DNA of 64,000 bases from Hygrophila difformis (taxonomy: Eukaryota > Streptophyta > Magnoliopsida > Lamiales > Acanthaceae), in NCBI GenBank assembly GCA_030278955.1, contig JAOANR010000003.1, positions 56,165,628 to 56,229,627 on the forward strand. The letters are read 5' to 3'. Below are positions 35,419-47,221 of the stretch, piece after piece. The translations under genes and the position numbers were made by a program. Within the stretch, counting starts at the first letter, position 1. Each line of letters opens with the position of its first letter. The notes beneath the pieces are model-generated. The model was not told the DNA's origin. It was given only the letters and a program-made list of their open reading frames with translations, and made no database searches.

Positions 35419-35635
35419 ACTCCAATTCACGTGCTTCATTTCAGCGATTTCATAAAAGTTGAAACTCCAATTCTTTGATTTAACATATTTCAGTGACGAG
35501 TTGTATGTATTTCAACGACGAGATGTATGTATTTCAGCGCTGGGGTGTGTGTATTTTAGCGACATGCCACAATATTTTTCAGCGATTACAACCTATGTGT
35601 ATCTCAGCGACTTGACCGTTATATATTTTTGGATA
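35419..35635. repeat. degenerate tandem repeat of TATTTCAGCGAC
   Basis: The word CATTTCAGCGA / TATTTCAACGACGA / TATTTCAGCGCTG / TATTTTAGCGAC / TTTTTCAGCGATT / TATCTCAGCGAC recurs six to seven times at 20-40-bp intervals, with related GTATGTATT spacers. Unknown origin. A short open frame across it reflects the repeat, not a gene. Confidence 0.6.
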
Positions 35636-35639
35636 ATTT

Positions 35640-37440
35640 TACCCTTTTTAATTTTGAACCGTTGGATTAACGGTCGTAATTCGTGCCTTGATATGTTGCG
35701 ACCTAACTCAGTCGCACCATAACTTCTCCCGGTTTTCGTATTCTTCATGCAACCCCTTTGATTATTTCCTTTAATTAATTAATTAATTAATTAATTAAGT
35801 ATATATACATATTAAGAATAAATTCCCAAATAGTTCTGTAAGTTTCATTATTATTCATTTTGGTTCATAAAGTATTTTATTATTTTAAATGTTCTTATAA
35901 CTTTAATACTGTAGTCGAAGTAGTTCCAAATGCATTTATTATTCAATTTTAGACCCCTTAACTTTTAAATTATTCACTTTTACCACAATTTTTTTTTTTT
36001 TGAAATTTAGTCTTTATTACATATTTTATTTTTTTTAAAATGATGACAAAATTATAAAATTTAGAAACTTTTTGGGGTAAAAGTAAACAATAGAAAAATT
36101 TATGGATCTGAAATTGAAAATTAAATGCATTTAGGACTATTTCGGCTAAAATATGAAAGTTATAGAACAATTTGGGATATTCAGATATTTTATGAACCGA
36201 ATTGGATAATAGAGGAATTTACAGGACTATTGGGTATTTATGTCATATACATTAATTATTTTAATTAATCAAAGTATCAAACCCTTTTTTCTCTTTAAAA
36301 AAAAAAGAAAAACATGCCAGAAAGTAACACAATTTTCATCTTTCAATTTATTAATAATCGGAAGAATATACAGAAATTTAAATTACTATGAAAATTTGTT
36401 AACTTACCCTAATCAATATTCAATAGTAGTTATATTTTGAGATCGAAGATACACTATATATAGAAGTTCATAAAGGATTAGACTTCACGAACAGATATGA
36501 AAAGTAGTCAAGAAATGAAGTAGAAGCCGCAGGCCTAACTTTGGCAAAGAATATTAACTCCAACATTTAAGACAGCCTTGATTTAAATGCAATTTTTCAA
36601 CTCATTTATTACTATTGTACGGATAAATGATACTCCACTACTACTGTTGCATTTTATACATTTATTTTTAAAAATAATTTGAATTAAATTATTTAGGAAT
36701 ATGTTTTTAGTATAATTAATTATAGTTATGTGTATATATGAATAAAAAATAAATGGTTTGACAACTTATAAAATTATTCAATCAATCCCCTTTTGTTATT
36801 CATATAGTATAAAGTTAAATAGATATATGTATAAGTTTGATAAGTTAAAAACGATAAATTTCAATTTTTGAATTTAATATCAAAAGTTATGAAGATTGAG
36901 CAAATTATCTGTGCATTTTAGCATTCAGCTATTTTCTAGAGCATCGAATACTATTGCATTCAAAAAATATCCAATTTATCTCCCCCGAAAAAAATTTTCA
37001 ATTTAAGGGTCATTGTTTTTCCTTTTTCTTTTTCTTTTTTAAATAGTCATAGAGTATATTTTTGTTTGCTATGACCAAGTTCACAATGCAGCCATTTTCT
37101 GGTGGTCAAATTTTCATTTTCCATAATGAAAGACATTGACTTCTAATGTAGATTGATATAGAATAGATCCAAATAGTTGTAATGTTTAAAACCGAAATTA
37201 TAACTCTCACCAATAAAATAGAATGAATAAGAAGTATGTAACTATATTAAAATAGTGTAAATCAAGTTTTTTTGAAAAAATAGTGTAAATCAATACCTGC
37301 CCCAAAAAATTCCTAAAAAAGAAGCTCAACTTGCTAACCACTACTTACCATTATTTCCATGCCAATAGAATAAATGCCTTAAAATTAATTAATAGAGTAG
37401 AAAAAGTTAATTGATAGATTCTGACAGCTAAGAGTATATA
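35640..37440. other. intergenic, no gene seen
   Basis: AT-rich, with an (ATTA)n run near 35777-35798. Short frames lack features. Distal upstream region of the XEG113-like gene. Confidence 0.6.
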
Positions 37441-37447
37441 GTTGACT

Positions 37448-37505
37448 TTAAACTGGGCTTCTAAATGGGCCTAATGTTGGGCTTTAACCCCACCCACGGC
37501 CCATA
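37448..37505 (+). promoter_or_regulatory. cluster of TGGGCY (site II) boxes upstream of XEG113-like gene
   Basis: Within 58 bp: CTGGGCTTC, ATGGGCCTA, TTGGGCTTT and, inverted, GGCCCAT. TGGGCY elements are bound by TCP factors and are common in promoters of growth- and housekeeping-related plant genes (established knowledge). They lie about 470-530 bp before the start codon. Confidence 0.55.
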
Positions 37506-37975
37506 CTGTAAATCTCCATATTCAATCGTTGTACAATTTGGACAGTTTTGCCCTTGCAGAATTTCCTAGGAATTAAGATGATCAAATCTAATAAGGACAT
37601 CTTTGAATCTGTGAGTAAATGGATTAGGAAGCAATAAATGTACAATGGCTCTTCAATTGCATAAAGCTGTAATCTTTGCCAGTTTGCAACAAAAGAAACT
37701 GTTGTCTGTTGCTAATACAGCATAATCAGCTAAACCCTTTGGGTGTATTCGGTATTCCATTCCAATTTCAATGATTCAATCCCATCACGCTTTGACAATT
37801 TGAGCGCGATTGGAATTTATGGCATTGCTGAAAGCGGAAGCCAGCATGAAGTCAGGAAGAATTATTTGCAGGAAGAATTCGTGTATATTTGGATAGTTTG
37901 GTTGGCGGTTGTTTGTATTTCTTCTGTTGTTGATTTTTGAAGTTGGGGGATTTCGTCATCAGGGGAATTGGGAAA

Positions 37976-39637
37976 ATGGCTTCGATTAATTCGGTGAAGG
38001 AGGCTGCAAATTCCAGGCCATTATTCTTGACGATCTACGTCACTGTGATTGTCGGAATTTTGGTCTCTTCCTTCTACGTGTTTTCCGCGGTTTTCACCAG
38101 TTCGAATTTCCTCTCTTCTCCATGGTCTTTAGGATCATATGCCTCCTCTGATTCCCGCAAAGGTAGGTGGAGGATTATGAAATTGATTCTTCTCTTTTTG
38201 TTTAAAGTTAGGTGGCTTTCTTGATTGGTTGTTGTATGTAGACTTTTAGTTTAAAGTGATTGGTTATCCAATTTGTGATCTTAGAATTGGTCAAATCTTT
38301 CAAATTTGATTTATGTTTTAGATTTAGTAGCACGTTATGGATATTAAAATTTTGATTTGATACATTAAATTCATGCTTCAGGTTCATCCTCTGGTCTTTT
38401 TGTGTAAATGGTTATCCAAATTAAGTATTGTGAGAAGTGTCAAGAAGACAATTTTAACACTGGACTATTGAGCTTAGTTTCCAGTTCTTTCAAAGCTTCA
38501 ATTTATTCTTCTATTGGTTTATTCATCATTCTTCTTATATTTATTTTTTGATACCGTTCATAGTAGGACCATTAAATTCTTCTCAGCAAGTAGTGAGAGG
38601 TGCTGTACCGAATTCGCCATCAGTATCCAAGGGAGAAATTCCGCCACCAATTTGGAAGGCACCTCCTGCTGGATCAAAATTGCCACCTCTAGAGAACTTT
38701 AAATTGACAAAGGAACTGGTTCAGGAAAGAGTGAAGGATAATGTCATAATTGTGACGTTTGGCAACTATGCTTTCAAGGATTTCGTTCTGACATGGGTTA
38801 AACATTTGACCGATATGGGTGTCGATAATCTTCTTGTTGGTGAGTTTTTATGTGCTGTTTATTTACTGAAGAGGTGCTTTGCCATTCAAGTGGTTTGACA
38901 TACAGAAGTTTGCTCTTAGGTGCCATGGACACAAAATTGATGGAGGTTCTCTACTGGAGAGGTATTCCAGTTTTTGATATGGGTAGCCATATGAGCACAG
39001 TGGATGTTGGCTGGGGCTCAGCATCCTTTCACAAGATGGGACGGGAGAAAGTTCTTTTGATAAATTCATTGTTACCTTTTGGGTTTGAATTGCTGATGTG
39101 TGACACAGACATGGTCTGGTTAAAGGTATTCTTCATGTTTAAACAATTAGTTGCATTGACTTTTTAACAGATATTTCTCATTATCTCAATTCTCAAGTCC
39201 AGTCTACTTAATTCTACTCCTAGACATTTTCCGTGAAAACAGATGTTATTGTGCTTTATGGAGTTAGTTGAATAAATTATTTTGAACTTTTAGGTAGTCT
39301 GGTAAATTCTATGATTTCTTGGGGTTTGAATTGCTGATATGTGAGGCATTCCTAACATTGTGCCATTTTATCGTGAATTCTATGAAACTCTGTTCTGATC
39401 TCATGAATGGACTCTGTACTGTTTGATTCACAAGTTGTGTGATTAATATTGTGCTTTGTATATCTATATGCTGTGATACACATTGGTGTTCCGTAATGGG
39501 GATTGTTATTGTGTTGCCAGTTTGCATTTAGATCACTCATGTATGTGGACTGACAAAGTGGAGAATGCCATTGCACACTGTATTCATTTCGTTTTTAGTT
39601 CCTGCGATCACCCCTTTGAAAGAAAGACAGAAACACG

Positions 39638-39678
<41 letters not shown>

Positions 39679-42600
39679 ACCCCCCCCCCCCCCCCCCCCC
39701 CCACCCCCCCATATATGAGGAATACACAAATTGTCATCTTTCGAAAAGGATGACCCAAATTTCCGGCTGCTAAATTTTTAACATTGTGAAACTTCTCTTG
39801 AACAGAACCCCCTTCCTTATCTTGCTCGATTTCCTGATGCTGATATACTGACTTCCACGGATCAAGTTTCACCAACTGTATTTGATGACAGTTTGGATGA
39901 CTGGAAACTAGGTAAAACATCCTGGGAAATATTTTTCTTCTGTAGACATTTTTCTTCTTCCCAAAAATTTAATGAGCACTGGTGTATATCTCTGTCAGAT
40001 ATTTCCCCATTTCTGGGAGGTGATGACTAAAATAATTGTGGTCCTAATAGCATTTACAGTGTGACTAGCGTGAATGGATAAATCTGGGAGGTAATCCCAT
40101 CAGATTTGATTAGTTATACAAACCATTATTCTATTCCCATCTCACTCAAGTATGTACAACAAATGATCTAATGAACTGTCTTAATTCACATGTTGTGCTC
40201 CCTGTGTTTGATCATAAGCTTTGACTACACAATAAACATTAGTGCATTCATCATAAATTTTGGCCCTGTGGTGGGCTAGATTGTGTGAATTCCCCTTATT
40301 TTATCTGATTGATATCCCATGCTTCTTTTCCATGAAAACAGCAGGTTCTGCTTACAACATAGGAATATTTCACTGGAGGCCAACTGAGCCATCAATGAGA
40401 TTGGCAGAAGAATGGAAGAAAATGCTTCTAAATGATGATAAGGTATGGGATCAAAATGGTTTCAATGATCTTATGCGCAAGCAGATGGGCCCAGCTGTTG
40501 ACGACGACAGCGGACTCGTGTATGCCTATGATGGAACTCTTAAGCTTGGCCTTCTCCCAGCAAGCATTTTTTGCAGTGGCCATACCTACTTTGTTCAGGT
40601 GCTCTTAATTTTATTTTATTTTATTTTTATTTTATTTTATTTTTTCGGGGGAGGGTGTGTGCATCAGGTTTTGGTCTTATATTAATTTGAAGAACCAGGC
40701 TTACTAGCTTAATACTAGTTCTTTCTTTGACAAAAAGGGTTTTTATAAAGTTGTAAGCTTGAGCACATAATTTACGCAAACATTGGGATGTAATAAGAAT
40801 TTTTCCTGTCAGGCCATGTACCAACAGCTTAGACTGGAGCCATATGCTGTACATACCACTTTCCAATATGCGGGTACTGATGGAAAAAGACACCGGTTAC
40901 GGGAGGCTATGGTTTTTTATGATCCACCAGAATATTATGATACGCCAGGTTCTTAGTGTTTCTCAATCCTGTCCACTTTAAGCCATTCATACCTTTGCAA
41001 TATCTGAATCCTATTACTATCTACTCCCACATTCCAAAAAGATAAAGGTTAAAGAAATGGTTAAAAAGACTAAGAGAGTTGTGCAGAATGAGATTTGATG
41101 TCCATATATTAAGTTGCAAGAAAAGCTCGAGTAAATAATTAATTAATTATGCCAAATGCTGTTGTATTTGACACAATATACTAATTGACGTTATGTGAAC
41201 TAGTATTCTGATTCCTGCCGACAATCTTTTTGCAGGAGGATTCTTGACATTTAAACCTGGTATTCCTAAGAGCTTGTTCTTGGAAGGAGAGCATAACGTT
41301 GAATCACACTTTGCTCTGGTCAATTACCAAGTATGTGCTTGTGGATGTTTCTTAGTGGTGTGATTTTGCACCAACTATGTGTTTCTTGCTAACACGAACT
41401 TTGATATTCAGATTAAACAGATAAGGACTGCACTTGCCATCGCTTCATTATTGAATCGTACACTGGTAAGAACTGTTGGAATGTTTTACACCTTAATCTC
41501 CTGTTCAATTTTGTCTTTTTGCTGCTTTATACCTTGTTGAAATATCTTTATTTCTCCTATCACAATTCACTTTCAAATGGATAATGAACTCTGTTATCCT
41601 CCTACGAATTTTCTTTCTTTTTTCTCAATTACTCCTGCTGCTTTAATTTTGTCAGTTTATTTTCATATTCAATTGAAGTCTCCATTGTTGAATGAGGCCT
41701 TTAGTTTAGGAGATACTTCATAACTTATGTATTATACTTTGTATAACTTTTCTAGTTTCTTAAACCTGCTTTTTTTAATTCATTTTTTTACCTTTGTCTT
41801 TGATTTTAGGTAATGCCTCCACTATGGTGCAGGTTGGATAGGCTGTGGTTTGGACATCCTGGAATTTTACAGGGTTCATTGACTAGACAGCCTTTCCTAT
41901 GCCCGTTGGATCATGTTTTTGAGGTATTAATGAATTCCCCCTGAACTACAATTTTATTATCAAGAATGTACTGAGAATCTAAAGGCGAAGTAATGCTCAG
42001 ATCCAATAATTTATTTTTGTCATAAATTTTTAGCAAGGATTATATAGCCATTTTGACTTTATAACATTCTGTTAATGGAAACTCCTATCCATAGTTTCAG
42101 GATCAACAACATACCCAATACGGGTACCCATGTTCTAAAATTCTAATATTATGTTAAGTCATGGATATGAATTTCCAACTGAAATCCAATTGTCTATGGA
42201 TGGAGTAGCTCCTATCCATATAAACAAGGGGGCACCACTCGATTACCGATGTGGGACACTTAACACAAGCAATTGGACCTTTCTTTCTATCAAACCAAAA
42301 AATTCTTTCCTAAATTTTTATTAAATTGACTTCTTTTGTTTGATTCCACCATGAAAACACACAATGCAGGTGAATACAATGCTGAAAGAATTGCCAGAGG
42401 AGGAATTTGGACCTGGAATTGGGATCAGGGAGTATTCTCTATTTGACAATCCCTACATGCCCCAGAAGGTTTATCCCTTCAACTCCAAATGAGCATAGAT
42501 CAGATTATCTTTATTCTCTGGTTAACGTGTCCCTTGTTATTTCAGGTAAAAGATTCATGGCTTGATGTGCGTCTTTGTCAGGGAGGATCACCTGGTTGTG

Positions 42601-43203
42601 ATGTTTCAAACATCACAAGGCAAGGGAAAACCATTAAGTTCCCTAAGCTGAGTACAGAAGAAATGGTAATTTGGATTTCAGGTCTAATTGATAATGGTAT
42701 TTAAGTTCCGATTAGCATGATAGCTCACACAGGCATAAAGGAATTTCGAACGGATCAATATTATGTCACAACATTTAATAACTTTCATGCTTTCTAATAT
42801 TATGACAAATTTTCGAACTTATTTCAATTACATTGTGCTTTCCCAACAGTTGATGAGCACATTTTCAGCCTTCAAGGATGTCAAAGTCCTGCAGTTTTCC
42901 ACTATGCAGGATGCCTTCTCAGGATTCTCTGACAAGGCAATCTTCTACTATTTTCTACTTTACATGCTTTTCTTACATGCACACATCTTTCTGTTCGGGT
43001 TTCCTCAAATATACCAGCATCTTTGTGATCAGGCTAAGGAACAAAGATTCAGGAGACGCGTACAGCGGTACACAGGAATATGGTGCTGTGTGACGGATGC
43101 TTCTCCAGGCCACATATATTATGACATATATTGGGATGAAAAACCAGGTTGGAAACCAAGGGTTCCACAGAATCAATCAGAGGATCATCCCCCATTTTCA
43201 TAA
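37976..43203 (+). CDS. XEG113: XEG113-like extensin arabinosyltransferase (GT77)
   Basis: Thirteen exons: 37976-38162, 38564-38839, 38920-39125, 39806-39911, 40342-40598, 40813-40948, 41236-41330, 41412-41465, 41810-41923, 42370-42468, 42546-42665, 42850-42936, 43033-43203. All phases close, giving 635 aa (family about 640). The start is the first ATG with good context (AAAATGGC). Residues 16-37 are a signal-anchor helix with basic residue R14 before it, as in type II Golgi enzymes. A GT77 nucleotide-diphospho-sugar transferase domain follows, with the metal-binding DTD at 216-218 in FELLMCDTDMVW. The closest family known to me is Arabidopsis XEG113, which adds arabinose to hydroxyproline-linked extensin chains in the Golgi. 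Intron 12 uses a GC donor, and introns 1 and 4 have tandem acceptors. The RRA proteins of GT77 are shorter (about 430 aa) and fit less well. Confidence 0.9.
39637..39710. repeat. poly-C tract in intron 3 of the XEG113-like gene
   Basis: About 70 consecutive C broken by only two A (39679, 39703). The template strand is therefore a long G-run. It lies about 95 bp before exon 4. The proline- and glycine-rich frames through it are artefacts. The length may be affected by sequencing or assembly. Confidence 0.9.
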
Positions 43204-44305
43204 GAAAGGTGTTGCATCACTATTTCCAGAGATCCTCAGGGCCAAAGGAGACCAAGCAAAGGTACCGAATTGGTAGATACTTGTACTTAAATATTTGCTC
43301 TAAGAACAATGAGATTTAATTTTACCTCAGAGATGTAGTTGAAGCTTCTTCTGTTGTAAACTATTGCAAATTTTCTGCATAATTTAGGTCCCACTCGTTT
43401 GTTTAGCTTAAAAGTTAAAACCATGCGATTTTGAATGATTTCCTATAGAGATGGATAAAGTGGAAATTGAGGCGAACACTAACTGATTTACAATAAATTG
43501 TGGTGTTTAATAATATGATCTTACAAGATCCATGGATTTTGTCTTGTTGAAGCCTGTCTCAGCTCTTACGGTTTACTTTGGAAAAATATATAATCCTGAG
43601 GTGAACTTTTGGGTTGCTTGCTGTTTCACAGTTTTGGGTGTGTAGCATTGGAGAATGGGGATGGGCAATCTTCACCAATATGTTTACACAAGTTATCTTG
43701 CAACACATGATATGTTACATGTTATGTTTGATTTCACTATATGCGTTCAAGTAAGATCATTTATATGCATTACATAGTTATATAGGAATAGTTTCTAAAT
43801 TGTATACCTTATAATTGAGTATAATGTTGGCTATTGGAGGTGAATTACTGTTTGATGTGTTTGCTGTGATATTTAGTGTAAAATGGTTTGAGTATAGTGT
43901 TGGCTATCGGAGATGGTCTTAAGCATTGATTCCTACATTCAAGGAGTAGAGGCAGTGCCAGCCATGTGAGACCTTTTGCCTTTCCTATAAAATACAGACT
44001 TTTGTTGAATCCTTTTTTGTGATGGAAGAAAACAATTGTTATATACAACAGCAGCAGGAGGCAACATATCTAGTCTGAATTGGAAAAAGTGTGACACAAT
44101 AAACTAGAAGCTTGAATTTTGTGATAAACCAAGGCCATTTATATGTTGTTTTACACTGTCACATAGTAATAATTTTGACTCATACTACTATGTAGTATAA
44201 TAGGTTCATACAAGTTTGATGGAATTTATAAGCACCGATTCAGAAACAGATTACACATATTTCAATTATATAAGATATTTAACATAATTCAATGATATAA
44301 ATATT
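43204..44305. other. 3' region of XEG113-like gene and intergenic DNA
   Basis: About the first 200 bp are probably 3' UTR; no unambiguous polyadenylation signal stands out. Further on, a diverged repeat TTGAGTATARTGTTGGCTAT occurs at 43817 and 43888. No gene seen. Confidence 0.5.
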
Positions 44306-44314
44306 TATGGATGA

Positions 44315-44491
44315 CAGGGATGACAAACCTGGCCAAATGTCAAATCCCATGACTTCTAACATTTAGGATAAAGTTTGATTCTCTACCCAATCCTCTATCC
44401 CTCTCATTTGTTCTTTGTAATTTGTGTGGCATAAGCTTTCACCACTCATTTCCTAATTTGTATAGGCTGATTAGAGAAGAAAAAAAAAAGA
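44315..44491 (+). mobile_element. SINE, plus orientation, with A-tail and target duplication
   Basis: Flanked by TATGGATGA (44306-44314 and 44492-44500). The head contains AAGTTTGATTCTCTACCC, the body has CTCTATCCCTCTCATTTG and TTTGTGTGGCATAAG, and the tail is A-rich. Same family as 16942-17115, opposite orientation. Confidence 0.8.
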
Positions 44492-44500
44492 TATGGATGA

Positions 44501-45213
44501 GATTGTTCTCCTTCAACCAATAGTTCAAAGGATGTCCAACACTATAAAAAGTATAAGAACTTAACCATCGCACTTCTTTAAACATCGCATTAAAAGTCAA
44601 AATGCCTTCCAAAGTAATCACTGAAAAAAAAAAAAAAAAAAAAACCATCACATATCATTTATTCATTCCTCTAGACAGCAGCAAAATCCAAGTGGAAGTA
44701 AATATATTTGCTGCCAGAACAACATTGTCCAAAAGCCTCTGGACATGGATAAGTTAGCACTTTTACATAATCAAAGACACAAGTCCTGATTATCATAAAC
44801 AAGATTTAAAAAAAAAAATAAAAAAAAAATACAAGGGATGCAACTGTCGATATGATTGTAATGAACAACCATATGTCAAAAAAATGCCTACCAAATTCTG
44901 TATAATAAGGTTAAATTCATCATCTAAAACAACCAAAACTGGCCTCTCGACAGAAATGGCTGTGAGCAACCAGCAAAGCTCAAGCATTCTCTATCTTATA
45001 AATGTCAATATGCCGCCATAAATTGCAGAATATTTGTGCATTTGACCCTCTCAACTTCGAAAAAACACTATTGAGGAATCCTTTCATCAACGAATGGGTG
45101 GTACCTAGCAGCACAAGGTAGCAACAACTTTTCCATCAACGTCCAGGCGCGCAGCTAAAAGAGAGGCAGACGACTGTAGAGAAATTCTGTATCTTAGCTT
45201 CTTAACATACACA
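44501..45213. other. intergenic, no gene seen
   Basis: Contains poly-A runs near 44623-44644 and 44808-44830 and no recognisable exon. It probably includes the former 3' flank of the ABCE pseudogene. Confidence 0.5.
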
Positions 45214-46737
45214 TTAATCATCCAAATAATAGCAAGATCCGTCTGCTCGCGGTCCTTGGTTGAATCCAATTTGTTGATTCTTGGACGGTAATTTGTGGGG
45301 TACCTTCTGAATGTTATATCCAAATGCTGCAGAGCATCATCAATAGGTTGCATTAGTAAATACTATACATGAAAACAGATAAGTTATGCAACCATATAGG
45401 AAAAGATGATGAGAAATTCAAAAAGTTAATAATCAGATCAGATGGTGTGAAGCTCACAGATAAAAAAACACAGAGCAGGTTCATTCCAGTCAAAAATGAA
45501 TGAGGAGGCGAGAATTGGCAATAATACAATCTAAAGATGGCTGCCCCTCGTACACAATCACTCTCTATCTGCAAGGTATGTTGCCACTTGCCCTAATGAA
45601 ATCATCATGCTCCACGACGAATGCTGTCTTTTTTTGCATCATGCAGTATAAATCTCTTTTATGACTTCTGATCGACGCTACAATACGCTGCTCGGAATCA
45701 AGACATGATGCACTTGGTAAGTTCATCTATTAAATATATGTCGGCAGGCTGTCAGTCAGACAAGAAGAAAATTAAGATCTGTTCATCAGCAAATGTAGGA
45801 TGAAACAAAACTATAATAAAATCATATCATCGTGCTCCAGACAACATAAAGTTTTACATTTGCTTTCTTTATATTATTCTAATTCTAATAATTAAAAAAG
45901 CACTGTAAATTAACTACGCTCAAATTGGAAACACACAAAAGAATAGGTAATAGCTACCCTTTCCCATGTGTGGATCCACTCGTATCATCGTTGGGGCACA
46001 AGACACCACTCCAATTAACTTTTCAAGATTATTATTAATAAATAAATAAATAAGTAAATAAATAAATTTAAATCTGGCTTTGTGACACAACTCAATTTTT
46101 TGTGTTGCGCCATCCCCAATGATTTTTTTGAATGATTCTCTAATTCGTACTATAGAAAATGAAACATAAATAGAAGTCGTTATGAATCCGGGAGAGATTG
46201 ATGGGGTTCAAACCCCAAGATGAAACATAAATAAAAGTCATTATGAATCGGGGAGGGATAGGGGCTGATGGGGTTCAAACCCCAACCCTAAATTTGGAAG
46301 TTGAAGGATTGATGGGTTCAAACCCCAACCCAAAATGAAACATAAATAAAAGTCGTTATGAATCCGGGAGAGATAGGGGCTGATGGGGTTCAAACCCCAA
46401 CCCTAAAGTTGAAAGCTGAAGGATTGACCACTAAATTAAATCCCAATCCCTAATTCTTATGGAGTATTTAATAAAAGAAAATTCCACTTATGTTTCTGAT
46501 GTGAAGGCCGTATGTTGCATACCTGCAGGCTCTTAATGGTCCCTTATCAATTACTCCTATAATAGGCAACAACAATAATATCTCAGGAAAGGACTCACGA
46601 TAAAAAATTATATGGAGAAAATATACCTTCCCCAGTCAGAGAGTCAGGGCACCCTTTGTAATTCTCCACCAGAGAGAATATTCACAACCTCTTCTTGATC
46701 CATTAGTTGTTCAATTAAGACAGGCTTCATGACATCT
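45214..46737 (-). pseudogene. ABCE (RNase L inhibitor) ATPase pseudogene, C-terminal part
   Basis: Minus-strand pieces appear in family order. At 46737-46640: [15 protein letters not shown] then LSGGELQRV, the ABC signature of the second nucleotide-binding domain, with two extra codons, then a stop. At 45700-45480: DSEQRIVAS, KKTAFVVEHD, VIVYEGQPSLDCIANS and FLTGMN in several frames. At 45342-45243: [18 protein letters not shown] and DSTKDREQ. Then, one frame over, GSCYYLDD and a stop at 45214-45216. ABCE proteins recycle ribosomes. This copy lacks the N-terminal iron-sulphur domains and first ATPase domain, and is broken by frameshifts and stops. A SINE array (46120-46460) sits in a former intron. 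The Helitron end at 46868 lies just upstream of the surviving part. Confidence 0.85.
46120..46460 (-). repeat. SINE-derived tandem array
   Basis: The word ATGAAACATAAATARAAGTC recurs at about 46158, 46222 and 46335, each followed by TTATGAATC(C)GGGAG and GATGGGGTTCAAACCCC (SINE head, minus orientation). One full head ends near CACTAAATTAAATCCC. Near-matching flanks CTAATTCGTA and CTAATTCTTA suggest a single SINE insertion later expanded by duplication. Confidence 0.65.
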
Positions 46738-46981
46738 GATGACACAAACCGAGGATGCATGTAGAATATAGATATATAATTTTATACGTTATATTTACAG
46801 ATCTTATATAAATTGATATATAATTTAAACGCATTGAATTAGATATTACACGATTTATATATATATACTAGTACACCCGCCCGCGCAATGCGCGGAAATA
46901 TGGTTTATCTTTTTTTTTTTAAAAAAAATCTAATATTTTTAAAAATTAGATAATTTATTATATAAACTTAATTGGATCATG

Positions 46982-47209
46982 ATGGGTGCGCACTCGGATG
47001 AGTTCTTCACTACCTGGGCTTTCCCCCCGAATGATAGCCGCCCCCACCTTTCGGCGGATATGATGGGAACTTGGTTCCCCGTGCCTGATTGTCCCTGTTC
47101 TAGTTTCTTTGTTCTTCATTTTTTCTTTTTTGTTCTTTCCTTTCCCCTTTCTGTAGTTTTGTTTTCTCATCCTTTGCGGACGTTTGATACGTCTCCGTTA
47201 CCCAAAAAA
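46982..47209 (+). mobile_element. 5'-truncated L1 LINE tail
   Basis: Encodes the end of an RNase H domain (EFFTTWAFPPN...MGTWFPVP), matching the last codons of the LINE at 10097-15783 (FFTTWAYPSD...GTWFPRV), followed by a 3' UTR and a short A-run. The perfect 12-bp target duplication AATTGGATCATG (46970-46981, 47210-47221) shows a bona fide insertion truncated to about 228 bp. Confidence 0.9.
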
Positions 47210-47221
47210 AATTGGATCATG

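Noticed and set aside
39483..39920. Proline-rich and glycine-rich open frames of 60-130 codons
   Set aside because: They translate the intron poly-C tract; there is no coding context and real exons flank them.
42210..42262. Possible SINE scrap in an intron of the XEG113-like gene
   Set aside because: CTCGATTACCGATGTGGGAC resembles a tRNA-like head only loosely.
45105..45353. Separate 82-codon gene
   Set aside because: Its first third is the C terminus of ABCE; the rest is the out-of-frame 3' end and flank of that pseudogene.
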